Origin: Pseudomonas sp. Bout1
Lineage (GTDB): Bacteria; Pseudomonadota; Gammaproteobacteria; Pseudomonadales; Pseudomonadaceae
Length of the DNA stretch: 64,000 nt
Direction: 5' to 3'
NCBI RefSeq assembly: GCF_034314165.1
Contig: NZ_JAVIWK010000001.1
Location: 1,441,001 to 1,505,000 of the forward strand
Of this stretch, positions 36,127 through 45,384 are shown one piece after another. The position numbers were made by a program, and so were the translations under genes. Every line of letters starts with the position of its first letter. Positions within the stretch are counted from its first letter, which is position 1. The notes beneath the pieces were generated by a model, which saw only the letters and a list, made by a program, of their open reading frames with translations, was not told where the DNA came from and did not search any database.

Positions 36127-36960
36127 GTGAGTCTCACGGTCATTGCACAGCGTATGAGTCAAACAAGCTTTCAGCGACTGGTGATTGGCCTTGTCTTGAG
36201 TTCCTTGTTGGCGGCTTGTTCAAGCACGCCATCCGGTGCGCGGGTGGTTGACCGCAATAATGCGGTACCGCAAAAACCAACCGTTACCACCGGGCAATAT
36301 GTCGTGCGCAAGGGCGATACGATGTTCTCGATCGCCTTCCGGTATGGGTGGGATTACAAGGCGCTGGCCGCCCGTAACAACATTCCCGTGCCGTATACGA
36401 TACATCCGGGACAAACTATCCGTTTCGATGGGCGAACCGGTTCAGCACCGACCGCCGTTGTCACAAATACCGCCTCTTCGCCGTCGTCTTCGAGCAAAAC
36501 CACAATCATTACCCGCCCTGCAGGCACCGCTGCGCCTAGCGTTGCGAGCAAACCTGCACCTGCTCCACTGCCTCCGGCAGGGCCGGCGCCGACTGGTTGG
36601 GGATGGCCCTCAAATGGCATCCTGATTGGAAAATTCTCTTCAAACGGTAGTTTGAATAAAGGCATTGATATCGCCGGGGATTTGGGACAGCCTGTTTTAG
36701 CTGCGTCTGATGGGACAGTGGTGTACGCCGGGAGTGGTTTACGGGGCTACGGCGAGCTGGTCATCATCAAACACAGCGATACCTACGTCAGTGCCTACGG
36801 TCACAACCGCAGGCTGTTGGTTCGGGAGGGGCAGCAGGTCAAAGTCGGACAGACAATTGCCGAAATGGGGTCAACTGGTACAGACCGGGTGAAACTGCAC
36901 TTTGAGATTCGCCGCCAAGGGAAGCCTGTTGATCCGCTGCAATTCCTTCCCCGTCGTTGA
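36127..36960 (+). CDS. nlpD: NlpD/EnvC-type murein hydrolase activator, lipoprotein
   Basis: Outer-membrane-anchored activator of a cell-separating amidase. The GTG at 36127 follows AAGGGAG and gives a lipoprotein signal ending in the lipobox LLAAC (C at about residue 30). Domains: LysM peptidoglycan binding (about 50-95, VRKGDTMFSIAFRYGWDYKA), a Ser/Pro/Ala-rich linker, and an M23-like LytM domain (about 165-275). The first zinc histidine of M23 enzymes is missing (NKGIDI in place of HxGxD), so it is probably a non-catalytic activator like E. coli NlpD. In Pseudomonas the main rpoS promoter lies within nlpD. Confidence 0.93.
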   Translation: MSLTVIAQRMSQTSFQRLVIGLVLSSLLAACSSTPSGARVVDRNNAVPQKPTVTTGQYVVRKGDTMFSIAFRYGWDYKALAARNNIPVPYTIHPGQTIRFDGRTGSAPTAVVTNTASSPSSSSKTTIITRPAGTAAPSVASKPAPAPLPPAGPAPTGWGWPSNGILIGKFSSNGSLNKGIDIAGDLGQPVLAASDGTVVYAGSGLRGYGELVIIKHSDTYVSAYGHNRRLLVREGQQVKVGQTIAEMGSTGTDRVKLHFEIRRQGKPVDPLQFLPRR

Positions 36961-36972
36961 TGTGTTGTTACC

Positions 36973-37003
36973 AGCCTGTTCCCTCGCGTAGAAGGAACAG
37001 GCT
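36973..37003 (+). promoter_or_regulatory. Stable hairpin in the nlpD-rpoS gap (rpoS leader)
   Basis: A perfect 10-bp stem AGCCTGTTCC / GGAACAGGCT with an 11-nt loop, 65 bp before the rpoS ATG and without a T-run. It would be part of the rpoS 5' untranslated region if transcription starts within nlpD. It could stabilise or regulate that message; this is inference. Confidence 0.45.
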
Positions 37004-37068
37004 CCAGCGTTGCCAAGGATAAAGGCGTCGCTTGAGCTTGAGGTCGAACTCACCAAAGGACTATAACA

Positions 37069-38073
37069 ATGGCTCTCAGTAAAGAAGCGCCGGAGTTTGA
37101 CATCGACGATGAGGTTCTCCTTATGGAGACCGGCATTGCTACGGAATCGATGTCGAATGAGGGACCTGCTGTACCTTCAGTTCGCACCAAATCCAAGAAC
37201 TCCACCGCGTTAAAGCAACACAAATACATTGATTACACGCGGGCGCTCGACGCGACCCAGCTGTACCTCAATGAAATCGGCTTTTCCCCTCTGCTCACTC
37301 CCGAAGAAGAAGTCTTTTTTGCGCGCTTGTCGCAAAAAGGCGATCCGGCTGGGCGCAAGCGCATGATTGAAAGCAACCTGCGGCTGGTGGTGAAAATCGC
37401 CCGACGCTACGTCAATCGTGGGCTGTCCCTGTTGGACTTGATCGAGGAAGGCAATCTCGGCCTGATCCGGGCGGTGGAGAAGTTCGACCCTGAGCGGGGC
37501 TTCCGCTTTTCGACCTATGCCACCTGGTGGATTCGTCAGACCATCGAACGGGCGATCATGAATCAAACCCGCACGATCCGGTTGCCGATCCATGTGGTCA
37601 AGGAGCTTAACGTCTACCTGCGGGCGGCACGTGAGCTGACCCAAAAACTCGATCATGAACCTTCGCCTGAAGAAATCGCCAACCTGCTGGAGAAACCGGT
37701 GGGGGAGGTCAAGCGGATGCTCGGTCTCAACGAGCGGGTGTCTTCAGTCGATGTCTCGCTGGGTCCGGATTCGGATAAAACCCTGCTGGATACCCTGACT
37801 GATGATCGTCCTACGGACCCTTGTGAGTTGCTGCAGGACGACGATCTGTCGCAAAGCATCGACCAGTGGCTTTCCGAACTCACGGACAAACAACGTGAGG
37901 TGGTGATTCGCCGCTTCGGGCTGCGCGGCCACGAAAGCAGCACCCTGGAGGATGTTGGCCTGGAGATTGGCTTGACCCGGGAACGGGTGCGGCAGATCCA
38001 GGTAGAGGGTCTCAAGCGCTTGCGCGAGATCCTGGAGAAAAATGGCTTGTCGAGTGAGTCGTTGTTCCAATAA
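37069..38073 (+). CDS. rpoS: RNA polymerase sigma factor RpoS
   Basis: Stationary-phase and general stress sigma factor. Region 1.2 ([21 protein letters not shown]), region 2 ([12 protein letters not shown], then [20 protein letters not shown]), region 3 and the region 4 helix-turn-helix ([19 protein letters not shown]) are all intact. It has 334 residues, the pseudomonad length. AAAGGA lies 9 bp upstream of the ATG. A terminator follows at 38094-38129. The usual downstream neighbours (rsmZ, fdxA) are absent. Confidence 0.98.
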   Translation: MALSKEAPEFDIDDEVLLMETGIATESMSNEGPAVPSVRTKSKNSTALKQHKYIDYTRALDATQLYLNEIGFSPLLTPEEEVFFARLSQKGDPAGRKRMIESNLRLVVKIARRYVNRGLSLLDLIEEGNLGLIRAVEKFDPERGFRFSTYATWWIRQTIERAIMNQTRTIRLPIHVVKELNVYLRAARELTQKLDHEPSPEEIANLLEKPVGEVKRMLGLNERVSSVDVSLGPDSDKTLLDTLTDDRPTDPCELLQDDDLSQSIDQWLSELTDKQREVVIRRFGLRGHESSTLEDVGLEIGLTRERVRQIQVEGLKRLREILEKNGLSSESLFQ

Positions 38074-38093
38074 CGGCCTGTAAGGCACCTATG

Positions 38094-38129
38094 AAAACGC
38101 CCGGGGCATGTGAATGCACCGGGCGTTTT
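38094..38129 (+). terminator. Intrinsic terminator of rpoS
   Basis: An 11-bp perfect stem AAAACGCCCGG / CCGGGCGTTTT with a 14-nt loop and terminal T-run, 20 bp after the rpoS stop. Confidence 0.9.
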
Positions 38130-38143
38130 GCTTTGGGGCGCGC

Positions 38144-38233
38144 GTAGCAGCTGTCGAGCGCCAGCGAGGCTGCGTCCGGCCTCAACTCGGTGTCGCACCC
38201 TACGCAGCCTCGCTGGCGCTCGACAGCTGCTAC
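38144..38233. repeat. Perfect 31-bp inverted repeat, family 2, full copy
   Basis: The left arm (38144-38174, beginning GTAGCAGCTGTCGAGC) is the exact reverse complement of the right arm (38203-38233), with a 28-bp spacer. The same arm recurs at 43213-43243, and a near-identical pair at 54821-54932. It differs in sequence from the REP elements. Confidence 0.9.
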
Positions 38234-38254
38234 GATAGCCAAATCCCAGGCACA

Positions 38255-38286
38255 AAAAAGCCCCGCTTTTGAGGGCGGGGCTTTTT
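38255..38286 (-). terminator. Intrinsic terminator of the cold-shock gene
   Basis: A 12-bp perfect stem (38255-38266 with 38275-38286), with A-run and T-run at opposite ends, so it can act in both directions. It lies 18 bp after the - strand csp stop. Confidence 0.85.
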
Positions 38287-38303
38287 GACTAAATCAGTAC
38301 AAG

Positions 38304-38513
38304 TTAGATAACTTGAACTTCTTCAGCTTGCATGCCTTTCTGACCGCGGGTAGCGATGAAAGAAACCTGTTGGCCTTCTTTCAGGCTTTTGAAGCCGTCG
38401 GATTGGATAGCTTTGAAGTGAACGAACAGGTCGTCACCGGATTGTGGAGTGATGAAGCCGAAGCCTTTTTCATCGTTGAACCACTTAACGGTACCAGTTT
38501 GGCGATTAGACAT
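38304..38513 (-). CDS. Cold-shock family nucleic acid-binding protein
   Basis: A 69-residue OB-fold protein that binds single-stranded RNA/DNA and melts mRNA structure. RNP1 (KGFGFIT) and RNP2 (DLFVHF) motifs are intact. AAGGAGA precedes the ATG at 38513. It is close to Pseudomonas CspA/CapB paralogs; which paralog is not clear. A long upstream region (to 38891) could give a structured leader, as in other csp genes. Divergent from dcd. Confidence 0.95.
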   Translation of the reverse strand: MSNRQTGTVKWFNDEKGFGFITPQSGDDLFVHFKAIQSDGFKSLKEGQQVSFIATRGQKGMQAEEVQVI

Positions 38514-38891
38514 GGTGTATCTCCTTGGACAAAGTTAACTGCGACTCAGGAAAAGCCCTGGCCGAGACTGAGTGCAAAGAGCAGGAAAAATTCTTGGAGA
38601 TGGTTGGATCGAAATTCAACATATCGTGTAGAGATTCTCAGTGACACAAGCAGCACAGTGGCGCCACCTTAACCCTTTTTCAGGAACGTGCCAATGGTAT
38701 TTCCGAAGGTTTCTCTATTTTCGTGACTGGCGGCAGCCCGATACCGCATCAACGCCCCACATTTGAAGGTGCGCCCCGCCCAGCAGGGGCTGCGCGGCGC
38801 CAAGAAAAACAGTCGCCCCTTTGAACCACGGGGCCAGCCCCGGTAAGATGCCCAACAGAATTTTTTCACCTCGCTATTCAGGACACCCGCC
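38514..38891. other. Divergent csp/dcd intergenic region
   Basis: 378 bp with no convincing gene. The csp side (38514-38680) is A/T-richer and likely holds its promoter and leader. The dcd side (38730-38890) is GC-rich with short inverted repeats, then AATTTTTTCACC just before dcd. No clear promoter boxes could be fixed. Confidence 0.6.
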
Positions 38892-39458
38892 ATGAGCATC
38901 AAATCGGACAAGTGGATTCGCCGCATGGCGCAAGAGCACGGCATGATCGAGCCCTTCGTGGAGCGCCAGATGCGTGGCGAAGGCACTGAGCGGCTGATTT
39001 CGTTCGGGGTTTCCAGCTACGGCTACGATGTACGCTGCGCCGATGAGTTCAAGGTGTTCACCAACATCAACTCGGCGACCGTCGATCCGAAAAACTTCGA
39101 CGAAAAAAGCTTCGTCGACGTCAAGAGCGACGTCTGCATCATCCCGCCAAACTCCTTTGCGCTGGCGCGCACTGTCGAGTTCTTCCGTATTCCGCGCAAC
39201 GTCCTGACCATTTGCCTGGGCAAAAGCACCTACGCGCGCTGCGGCATCATCGTCAACGTCACTCCGCTGGAACCGGAATGGGAAGGGCACGTGACCCTGG
39301 AGTTCTCCAACACCACCACCTTGCCGGCAAAAATCTACGCCAACGAAGGCGTTGCCCAGATGTTGTTCTTCGAATCCGATGAAGAGTGTGAAGTGTCCTA
39401 TAAAGACCGTGGCGGCAAGTATCAGGGCCAGCGCGGCGTTACTCTCCCACGCACTTGA
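38892..39458 (+). CDS. dcd: dCTP deaminase
   Basis: Deaminates dCTP to dUTP, a source of dTMP. Trimeric dUTPase-like fold of 188 residues. The conserved segment [20 protein letters not shown], then [11 protein letters not shown], includes the catalytic region. Full length. In P. aeruginosa dcd lies near apbC/metG and not next to rpoS, so this junction looks rearranged. Confidence 0.97.
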   Translation: MSIKSDKWIRRMAQEHGMIEPFVERQMRGEGTERLISFGVSSYGYDVRCADEFKVFTNINSATVDPKNFDEKSFVDVKSDVCIIPPNSFALARTVEFFRIPRNVLTICLGKSTYARCGIIVNVTPLEPEWEGHVTLEFSNTTTLPAKIYANEGVAQMLFFESDEECEVSYKDRGGKYQGQRGVTLPRT

Positions 39459-39565
39459 TCGAATCGTCTTACAGGCTTAGGGAATTTGTCAGCGGGCAGA
39501 CACTCTATTGAGTGTACTGCCCCGACGCGTGCACAACGCGCCGGGCCACGCTTGAGGAGTCCCCT

Positions 39566-39769
39566 ATGAAGCTCGATCCGCGAATCAGCGCCGAACTCGC
39601 CCGGCTTGAACCCAACCAGATTGGTGTCATGGCCTGGTCCTTGATGGCCGATCCCGCCGCAGGCGGCATTCCCGGCCAACCTGGCCCCGATGATCCCTGG
39701 CCCAACCAGCCTGAAGAGCCGGGTGAGCCCACCCTGCCTGACGAACCGCCTCCCGCTCCGGTGGCTTGA
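39566..39769 (+). CDS. Small proline-rich protein of unknown function
   Basis: A 67-residue frame with TTGAGGAG placed 7 bp before the ATG. The N-terminal half (MKLDPRISAELARLEPNQIG) looks like a short folded or helical segment. The C-terminal half is dominated by Pro, Gly, Asp and Glu (PGPDDPWPNQPEEPGEP) and is likely disordered. No signal peptide or membrane segment. I do not recognise a function. The good ribosome binding site and coding-like composition support a real gene. Confidence 0.65.
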   Translation: MKLDPRISAELARLEPNQIGVMAWSLMADPAAGGIPGQPGPDDPWPNQPEEPGEPTLPDEPPPAPVA

Positions 39770-39800
39770 TGTTGAAACCGGTGGCCCAATGGTCAGTTGC

Positions 39801-40457
39801 TCAACGCACTGGCCATACTTCATGGTCGCCGATCACAAAGATCTGGCTGTCTTCGTCATGAGTCACTGAATAACCTCCTGTAAACGCACCGAATGCCGGC
39901 AACAGGCTGACTTGGGCGCCGAGCCGGAAGCACGGCAGGCGCAAGCTTTGCCGACCCTTGCCCCGCAGGCGATACACCGGATGCACGTGCCCGGCCAGTA
40001 CATGGTGGCTGGCATGGACGTCGGGTTCGTGCTGCAGCGCAAACGGGCCCATCAGCAGGGGCTCGGTTACCACCTCCATCGCCAGGTCGGCAGGTGGGTC
40101 GCCTGCGCGCTTGTCGTGGTTGCCGCGAATCAGCGTGAGCGCCACGGTTGAATGACGCTCTCGCCAGGCCCTCAATGCGTTCAGGGTGCCGCTGGCGTGG
40201 GAGCCGGGCCCGTGGAGGAAGTCGCCGAGGAAGATCACCTGCACACACGGGTAGGCGGCCAACAGTTGGTCCAGGCGCTGCAGGTTGTCAGTGGTCGTGC
40301 CCTGCGGCACTGGCTGGCCGAGGCTGCGATAGGCCGACGCCTTGCCAAAGTGCGCGTCGGCGATCAACAGGCATTTTCTCGCAGGCCAATACACGGCCTT
40401 GTCCGCCAGCAACCACAGGGCTTCTTCTGCCAGTTGTATCGGGTAATGAGAGGGCAT
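39801..40457 (-). CDS. pdeM: Ligase-associated DNA repair metallophosphoesterase (PdeM-type)
   Basis: Calcineurin-like phosphoesterase of the ligase-associated repair set. Metal-binding motifs appear in order: D34-A-H36 (IADAHFGK), GDFLHGPG, RGNHDKR and AGHVHP. It has 218 residues. Its ATG overlaps the lhr stop (ATGA), so the two are co-translated. In pseudomonads the four genes (helicase, phosphoesterase, ligase, exonuclease) normally cluster; here the ligase and exonuclease are 8 kb away at 47958-50599. Confidence 0.9.
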   Translation of the reverse strand: MPSHYPIQLAEEALWLLADKAVYWPARKCLLIADAHFGKASAYRSLGQPVPQGTTTDNLQRLDQLLAAYPCVQVIFLGDFLHGPGSHASGTLNALRAWRERHSTVALTLIRGNHDKRAGDPPADLAMEVVTEPLLMGPFALQHEPDVHASHHVLAGHVHPVYRLRGKGRQSLRLPCFRLGAQVSLLPAFGAFTGGYSVTHDEDSQIFVIGDHEVWPVR

Positions 40458-42937
40458 CAGTTTTTCCCGTTATCGGCGATTTTTTCCAGGTCCTGAACCA
40501 TCCGTGCAATGCGCTCCGAAAGTTTTTCCGAGCTCAGGCTTTCCCGGAAACGCTCCACCAGCAACGGAAAGGCCAGCGGGGTAGGCCGCTTGACCAGATG
40601 CAGGTCCAGTTTTAATGCTGATAAGTGCTGCAACGTTTCTTCCAGCCGACGAATATCCAACTCATCCCGCAGGACTTCTTCCCCTGCCTGGGTCAGCAGC
40701 AGGTTCTGTGGGTCGTATTGCTTGAACACTTCAAAGAACAAACCGCTGGAGGCCTGCACCTGGCGCGTACTTTTCGGCGCGCCCGGGTAGCCTGCGAACA
40801 CCAGCCCGGCGATCCGCGCGATCTCGCGAAAGCGCCGCAGGGCCAGTTCACCGGCATTCAGGCTCGCTACCACGTCGTCCAGCAGATGATCCGGACTGAA
40901 CAGTGCCCCACCCCCCAGTAAGGCCGGCCAATTCACTTCGGTCGCGCTCAGTAGCTCCAGCCCATAGTCGTTGACCGCAATCGAAAACGTCACCGCCTGT
41001 TGCCGGCTGACCCGCCACGCCAACAGGCTTGCCAGCCCAAGATGCACCTGGCGCCCGGCGAACGGATACAAAAACAGGTGCCAGCCTTCCCGCGACTTGA
41101 GCGCCTCGGCCAGCAGATGCTCGCGAGTCGGCAGCCCGGACCAGCGCAACTGGGTTTCCAGCAACGGTTGCACCGCCTGCATCTCCGGCCCGATGAATTG
41201 ACCGTGGGCGGCCGCATCGAAGCGCTTGACCACTGCCTGGGCCAGTTCATTGGAAAGTGGCATGCGCCCGCCGTTCCAGCGCGGTACGGCGGCCTTTTTC
41301 ACGTTACTGCGCCGTACATAAGCAGTCATGTTCTCCACCCGGACCAATTCCAGCAGGCGCCCGGCAAACAGAAAACCATCCCCTGGCTTCAGCCGCGCAA
41401 TAAAACCTTCCTCGACACTGCCCAGGGTCTTGCCACCGCCGCCTTTGCTCCAGAATTTGAGCTGGATGCTAGCGTCGCTGACGATGGTGCCCACGCTCAT
41501 CCGATGGCGCCGCGCCAGCCGGGCATCGGGTACGCGCCAGATGCCGTGTTCGTCTGGCTCGACCCTGCGGTAATCCGGGTAGGCAGTCAGCGATAGGCCA
41601 CCATGGCGCACGAAGCCCAATGCCCAGGCCCAATCCGCGTCGCTCAGGTCTCGATAGGCCCAGGCGGTACGCACCTCTGCCAGCAGCGCATCCGGCACAA
41701 AGCCGCCGCCCAGCGCCATGCTCACCAAATGCTGCACCAGCACATCCAACGGCTTGTGGGGCGACTGACGGGCTTCGATGCGCCGTTCAGCGATGGCGTC
41801 CTGCGCGCCAGCGGCTTCCACCAGTTCCAGGCTGTGGGTCGGCACCAGCGTGACGCGCGACGGGCGGCCTGGTGCGTGGCCGGAACGCCCGGCACGTTGC
41901 ATCAGGCGCGCCACACCCTTGGCCGAGCCAATCTGCAGCACCCGTTCCACCGGCAGGAAATCCACCCCCAGGTCCAGGCTCGACGTACATACCACGGCCT
42001 TCAGTTGCCCCTCCTTCAAGGCGCGTTCCACCCAATCACGGGTTTCCCGGGACAGCGAGCCGTGGTGCAAGGCAATCAACCCGGCCCAGTCGGGACGAGC
42101 ATCGAGCAAGGCCTGGTACCAGATTTCCGATTGCGCCCGTGTGTTGGTAAACACCAGGCAACTGCTGCTGGCGTCGACCTCGGCCACCACCTGCGGGAGC
42201 ATTTTCAGGCCGATGTGGCCGGCCCACGGGAAACGCTCGATAACCGGGGGCAGCAGGGTGTCCACCCGCAGTTTCTTGGTCGTCTGGCCCTGCACGTTGA
42301 TCCCACCGCCTTGTGGGATCAACACCTCCAACGCGTGGGCTTGATTACCCAATGTCGCGGATATACCCCACACAATCAGCTCAGGATGCCATTGCCGCAG
42401 GCGGGCGAGGGCCAATTGCAGTTGTACGCCGCGTTTGTTGCCGATCAATTCGTGCCATTCATCCACGACCACCATGCGCAGTCGCGACAGGCTGACCTGG
42501 CTGTCGGCGCGGGCGAGCATCAGCGTCAGGCTTTCCGGGGTGGTGATCAGGGTGGTGGGCAGGCGACGGCTCTGGCGGGCGCGCTCGCTGCTGCTGGTAT
42601 CGCCGGTGCGCAGGCCCACGCTCCAGGGGATGTTCAGTGATTGCAGCGGTGCTTCAAGGGCCCGGGCGGTGTCTGCGGCCAGGGCACGCATGGGGGTGAT
42701 CCACAGGACTGTCAGCGGTTCGGCGGGTGTTTTGCGTTTGCGGGGAGTGTCTTCGGTGATGGCGAAGCGGTTGAGGGCGGCGAACCACAGTGCGTAGGTT
42801 TTCCCGGCGCCGGTGCTGGCGTGGAGCAGTCCCGATTGGCCTTCCTTGACTGCCTGCCATACGTCTTTTTGGAAGGCGAACGGTTTCCAGCCCTTGGCGG
42901 CGAACCAGTGTTTGGCGTAGTCGGGGGATTTGGCCAT
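40457..42937 (-). CDS. Ligase-associated DEXH-box helicase (Lhr-core)
   Basis: Superfamily 2 3'-to-5' DNA helicase of the Lhr-core type. Motif I is S41-TGAGKT-47, motif II is DEWHEL, and the conserved RSGHAPGR arginine motif VI is present. The C-terminal half has the winged helix and Lhr-specific region. At 826 residues it matches the stand-alone Lhr-core of P. putida, not the longer mycobacterial Lhr. It is first in the pair with pdeM. A composite repeat lies upstream (43007-43466). Confidence 0.92.
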   Translation of the reverse strand: MAKSPDYAKHWFAAKGWKPFAFQKDVWQAVKEGQSGLLHASTGAGKTYALWFAALNRFAITEDTPRKRKTPAEPLTVLWITPMRALAADTARALEAPLQSLNIPWSVGLRTGDTSSSERARQSRRLPTTLITTPESLTLMLARADSQVSLSRLRMVVVDEWHELIGNKRGVQLQLALARLRQWHPELIVWGISATLGNQAHALEVLIPQGGGINVQGQTTKKLRVDTLLPPVIERFPWAGHIGLKMLPQVVAEVDASSSCLVFTNTRAQSEIWYQALLDARPDWAGLIALHHGSLSRETRDWVERALKEGQLKAVVCTSSLDLGVDFLPVERVLQIGSAKGVARLMQRAGRSGHAPGRPSRVTLVPTHSLELVEAAGAQDAIAERRIEARQSPHKPLDVLVQHLVSMALGGGFVPDALLAEVRTAWAYRDLSDADWAWALGFVRHGGLSLTAYPDYRRVEPDEHGIWRVPDARLARRHRMSVGTIVSDASIQLKFWSKGGGGKTLGSVEEGFIARLKPGDGFLFAGRLLELVRVENMTAYVRRSNVKKAAVPRWNGGRMPLSNELAQAVVKRFDAAAHGQFIGPEMQAVQPLLETQLRWSGLPTREHLLAEALKSREGWHLFLYPFAGRQVHLGLASLLAWRVSRQQAVTFSIAVNDYGLELLSATEVNWPALLGGGALFSPDHLLDDVVASLNAGELALRRFREIARIAGLVFAGYPGAPKSTRQVQASSGLFFEVFKQYDPQNLLLTQAGEEVLRDELDIRRLEETLQHLSALKLDLHLVKRPTPLAFPLLVERFRESLSSEKLSERIARMVQDLEKIADNGKN

Positions 42938-43212
42938 GCTTGGGGCTCTGGGGGTGTATTTCAGAGACCCGTGCGGTGGGGGAAAGGTTTAACTGCGATT
43001 GCTGGGGGGGGTATATCCGTTATTTAGGTAACGGCTACTTAGGGTTCAGCTCTTACAGCGGGTCACTTTTTTACAAACGCCTAAAAAAGTAACCAAAAAA
43101 CGCTTTGCCCCACCACTCGGTGCCTCGCCTAGGCTCGGCATGCCGGAACGAAGGCCATCGTGGTTGACGGGGCCCGCAGATCAAAATCAAGAGCAGATCA
43201 AGATCAAAAGCA

Positions 43213-43243
43213 CGCAGCCTCGCTGGCGCTCGACAGCTGCTAC
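43213..43243. repeat. Family 2 repeat, solitary half copy
   Basis: 31 bp identical to the right arm of the 38203-38233 copy, without a left partner nearby. Nested in the 460-bp element. Confidence 0.85.
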
Positions 43244-43264
43244 GGGCGGGGTGGCTCTGCTTTT

Positions 43265-43353
43265 CTGTGGGAGCTGGCTTGCCTGCGATGCAAACACCTC
43301 GGTCTTCCAGACACACCGAGGCGATGCCATCGCCGGCAAGCCAGCTCCTACAG
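43265..43353. repeat. REP palindrome pair nested in the 460-bp element
   Basis: CTGTGGGAGCTGGCTTGCC at the left and GGCAAGCCAGCTCCTACAG at the right, in inverted orientation. Confidence 0.9.
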
Positions 43354-43478
43354 TGGACCGTCCCCGCTTTAGCTTTTGATTTTGCTTTTAACACTCAAGT
43401 CGGCTTTCAGGCCGCTGTAAGAGCGGACCCTAGGCGGCCGTTACCTAAATAACGGATATACACCCCACCCCCGACCGG

Positions 43479-44243
43479 CTACTTCAAATTCCCACTCAAA
43501 AACTGCTGCAACCGCTCGCTCTTCGGGCTACCCAGCACATCCTCCGGCGCACCTTGTTCCTCCACCAACCCCTTGTGCAAAAACAGCACCTGGCTCGATA
43601 CCTTCCGGGCAAAGCTCATCTCATGGGTCACCATGATCATCGTCCGGCCTTCCTCAGCCAAACCCTGGATCACCTTCAACACCTCACCCACCAATTCCGG
43701 ATCCAGCGCCGAAGTCGGCTCGTCAAACAGCATCACCTCCGGCTCCATCGCCAACGCCCGGGCAATCGCCACCCGCTGTTGCTGCCCACCCGACAAAAAC
43801 GCCGGATATTGATCCGCCACCCGCGCCGGCAAGCCAACCTTGTCCAGGTACCGGCGGGCACGGTCCTCGGCGTCTTTCTTGCTGCAACCCAGCACCCGGC
43901 GCGGCGCCATGGTGATGTTCTCCAGCACACTCATGTGGCTCCACAAATTGAAATGCTGAAACACCATCGCCAACCGCGTGCGCAGGCGCTGCAACTCAGC
44001 GTCATCCGCCACGCGCATCCCATGGCGGTCGCTGACCATGCGGATCTGCTGGCCGTCCAACGTCATGGCGCCATCATTGGGCTGTTCAAGAAAGTTGATG
44101 CAGCGCAAAAAGGTGCTTTTGCCCGAGCCGCTGGCGCCGATCAAGCTGATCACATCACCGGTCTTGGCCTTGAGCGAGACACCTTTGAGCACCTCATTGT
44201 CGCCATAGCTTTTATGCAGGCCTTCAACGGTCAATTTGTACAT
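43479..44243 (-). CDS. Basic amino acid ABC transporter, ATP-binding protein (HisP/AotP-like)
   Basis: ATPase of a polar amino acid importer. Walker A GASGSGKST, signature LSGGQQQRVAIARAL and Walker B VMLFDEPTSALD are intact, and the HisP-like QIRMVSDRHGMRVADDAEL insertion is present. Start 44243 (MYKLTVEGLHKSYGDNEV) is the family N-terminus. It has 254 residues. Last gene of the five-gene - strand operon. In PAO1 the matching aotP is followed by argR; here no argR follows. Confidence 0.92.
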   Translation of the reverse strand: MYKLTVEGLHKSYGDNEVLKGVSLKAKTGDVISLIGASGSGKSTFLRCINFLEQPNDGAMTLDGQQIRMVSDRHGMRVADDAELQRLRTRLAMVFQHFNLWSHMSVLENITMAPRRVLGCSKKDAEDRARRYLDKVGLPARVADQYPAFLSGGQQQRVAIARALAMEPEVMLFDEPTSALDPELVGEVLKVIQGLAEEGRTMIMVTHEMSFARKVSSQVLFLHKGLVEEQGAPEDVLGSPKSERLQQFLSGNLK

Positions 44244-44256
44244 GGGGCGTGCATCC

Positions 44257-45375
44257 TCAAGGCGAAAGTAGATAGCCGCTGCGATAGGCTTCAGTGCCCG
44301 CGACATGGGCGATAACCATCCCGGAAGTGGCCATGCGCCGCAGCGAACGGGCGTAAAGCAGGCCGGCATTGCGGCAATGCACCGGCGTTACGCGGTCAGA
44401 AATGGGGTCGATGATTTCGGCGATCAGTTGTCCGGCCTCCACGTATTCCCCAGGCAGGGCGCTGAACACCAGCAAGCCGCCGACGGGCGTGGCCACCGGT
44501 TCGACGCCTGCCAGCGGTGTGGCGGGGTAGGGCAATGCCGGCAACGGTGCAGGCTCGCCGCTGATCGCGCCGAAGTGAATCAGGTAATCAATGATCGCCT
44601 GGCAGTCGAGGCTGGCCAGGCCGTGGTTTACATCGCCCTGGCCGCGCAACTCGACGGTCACCGAAAAACTGCCCATCGGAATCGGGAAGCGCTCGCCAAA
44701 GCGTTGTTGCAATTGCCACCACACCAGCGTGAAACACTCATCGAACGACTGCCCGCCGGAATCGGTGGCCAACAGGCTGGCCTGCGAACCGATATAGCGC
44801 GCCAACGGCTCAACCTTCGGCCACGCCTCGGGGGTGGTGTACAGGTGCGCCACGGCTTCGAAGTCGCAGTGCAGGTCCAGCACCATGTCGGCATCGCAGG
44901 CCAGGCGTTGCAGCACCAGGCGCTGGGACTCCAGTTGCGTGACGGGCGTCTGCGCCGCCAGGGCCATGGTCAGGGCGTCGCGGATCAGCTCGGCGTTGTG
45001 CTTAGGGTCATCCCCCAGCAAACCTTCGACCTGATTGCCGACTTCGTCGCTCAGGTCGACAAACAGGCGATTGAAGTTCTGCCCGCTTTCCAGTTCATAG
45101 CGGCCCAGCGGGATGTCCATCAACACCTGTTCCAGGCCCGTCGGGTTGGCGATGGGCACCAGCACGATTTCGCTGCGCAGGCGCCCGGCGGTGGCCAGTT
45201 GTGCCAGGCGCGCCTTCAGGTGCCAGGCTACCAGCATGCCCGGCAGCTCGTCGGCGTGCAGCGACGACTGGATGTACACCTTGCCTTCGGCCTGCTCGGG
45301 CCCGAAGTGGAAGCTGTGGATCTGCCGCGCCGTGCCCGGCACCGGCGCCACGAGTGGATGAGTCTGATGACGCAT
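44257..45375 (-). CDS. AstE/aspartoacylase-family zinc deacylase (AotO-like)
   Basis: M14-type hydrolase of the succinylglutamate desuccinylase/aspartoacylase family. Zinc ligands H40 and E43 (SLHADELPG) and H169 (DLHCD), and the probable catalytic E242 (VTVELRGQ), are all present. A C-terminal lipoyl-like beta domain (about 295-345) is typical. It has 372 residues. It sits between permease and ATPase genes, as AotO does in the P. aeruginosa arginine/ornithine transport operon. It may trim acylated amino acids that are taken up; the substrate is unknown. Confidence 0.88.
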   Translation of the reverse strand: MRHQTHPLVAPVPGTARQIHSFHFGPEQAEGKVYIQSSLHADELPGMLVAWHLKARLAQLATAGRLRSEIVLVPIANPTGLEQVLMDIPLGRYELESGQNFNRLFVDLSDEVGNQVEGLLGDDPKHNAELIRDALTMALAAQTPVTQLESQRLVLQRLACDADMVLDLHCDFEAVAHLYTTPEAWPKVEPLARYIGSQASLLATDSGGQSFDECFTLVWWQLQQRFGERFPIPMGSFSVTVELRGQGDVNHGLASLDCQAIIDYLIHFGAISGEPAPLPALPYPATPLAGVEPVATPVGGLLVFSALPGEYVEAGQLIAEIIDPISDRVTPVHCRNAGLLYARSLRRMATSGMVIAHVAGTEAYRSGYLLSP

Positions 45376-45384
45376 GCAGGCTCC

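Larger units (their letters stand above)
43007..43466. mobile_element. 460-bp composite element with about 55-bp terminal inverted repeats (MITE-like)
   Basis: The left end (43007-43061) and right end (43412-43466) are imperfect reverse complements. They share GTATATCCGTTATTTAGG, continue to AACGGC, and share CTCTTACAGCGG at the inner side, with one indel and a few changes between. There is no transposase gene. The interior contains two other repeat types. Recognisable as a repeat common in P. fluorescens-group genomes; mobility is inferred from the structure only. Confidence 0.6.
42938..43478. other. Repeat-filled gap between the Lhr-core helicase and ABC transporter genes
   Basis: 541 bp without a gene. 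It holds the 460-bp inverted-end element at 43007-43466, and inside that a half palindrome of family 2 and a REP pair. Any lhr promoter would have to lie in 42938-43010 or within the element. Confidence 0.8.

Noticed and set aside
38130..38300. rsmZ small RNA gene downstream of rpoS
   Set aside because: Looked for repeated GGA stem-loops; only the palindromic repeat and the csp terminator are there.
39494..39522. Intrinsic terminator of dcd
   Set aside because: The GGGCAG/CTGCCC hairpin has no T-run, so I list it only as context for the small downstream gene.
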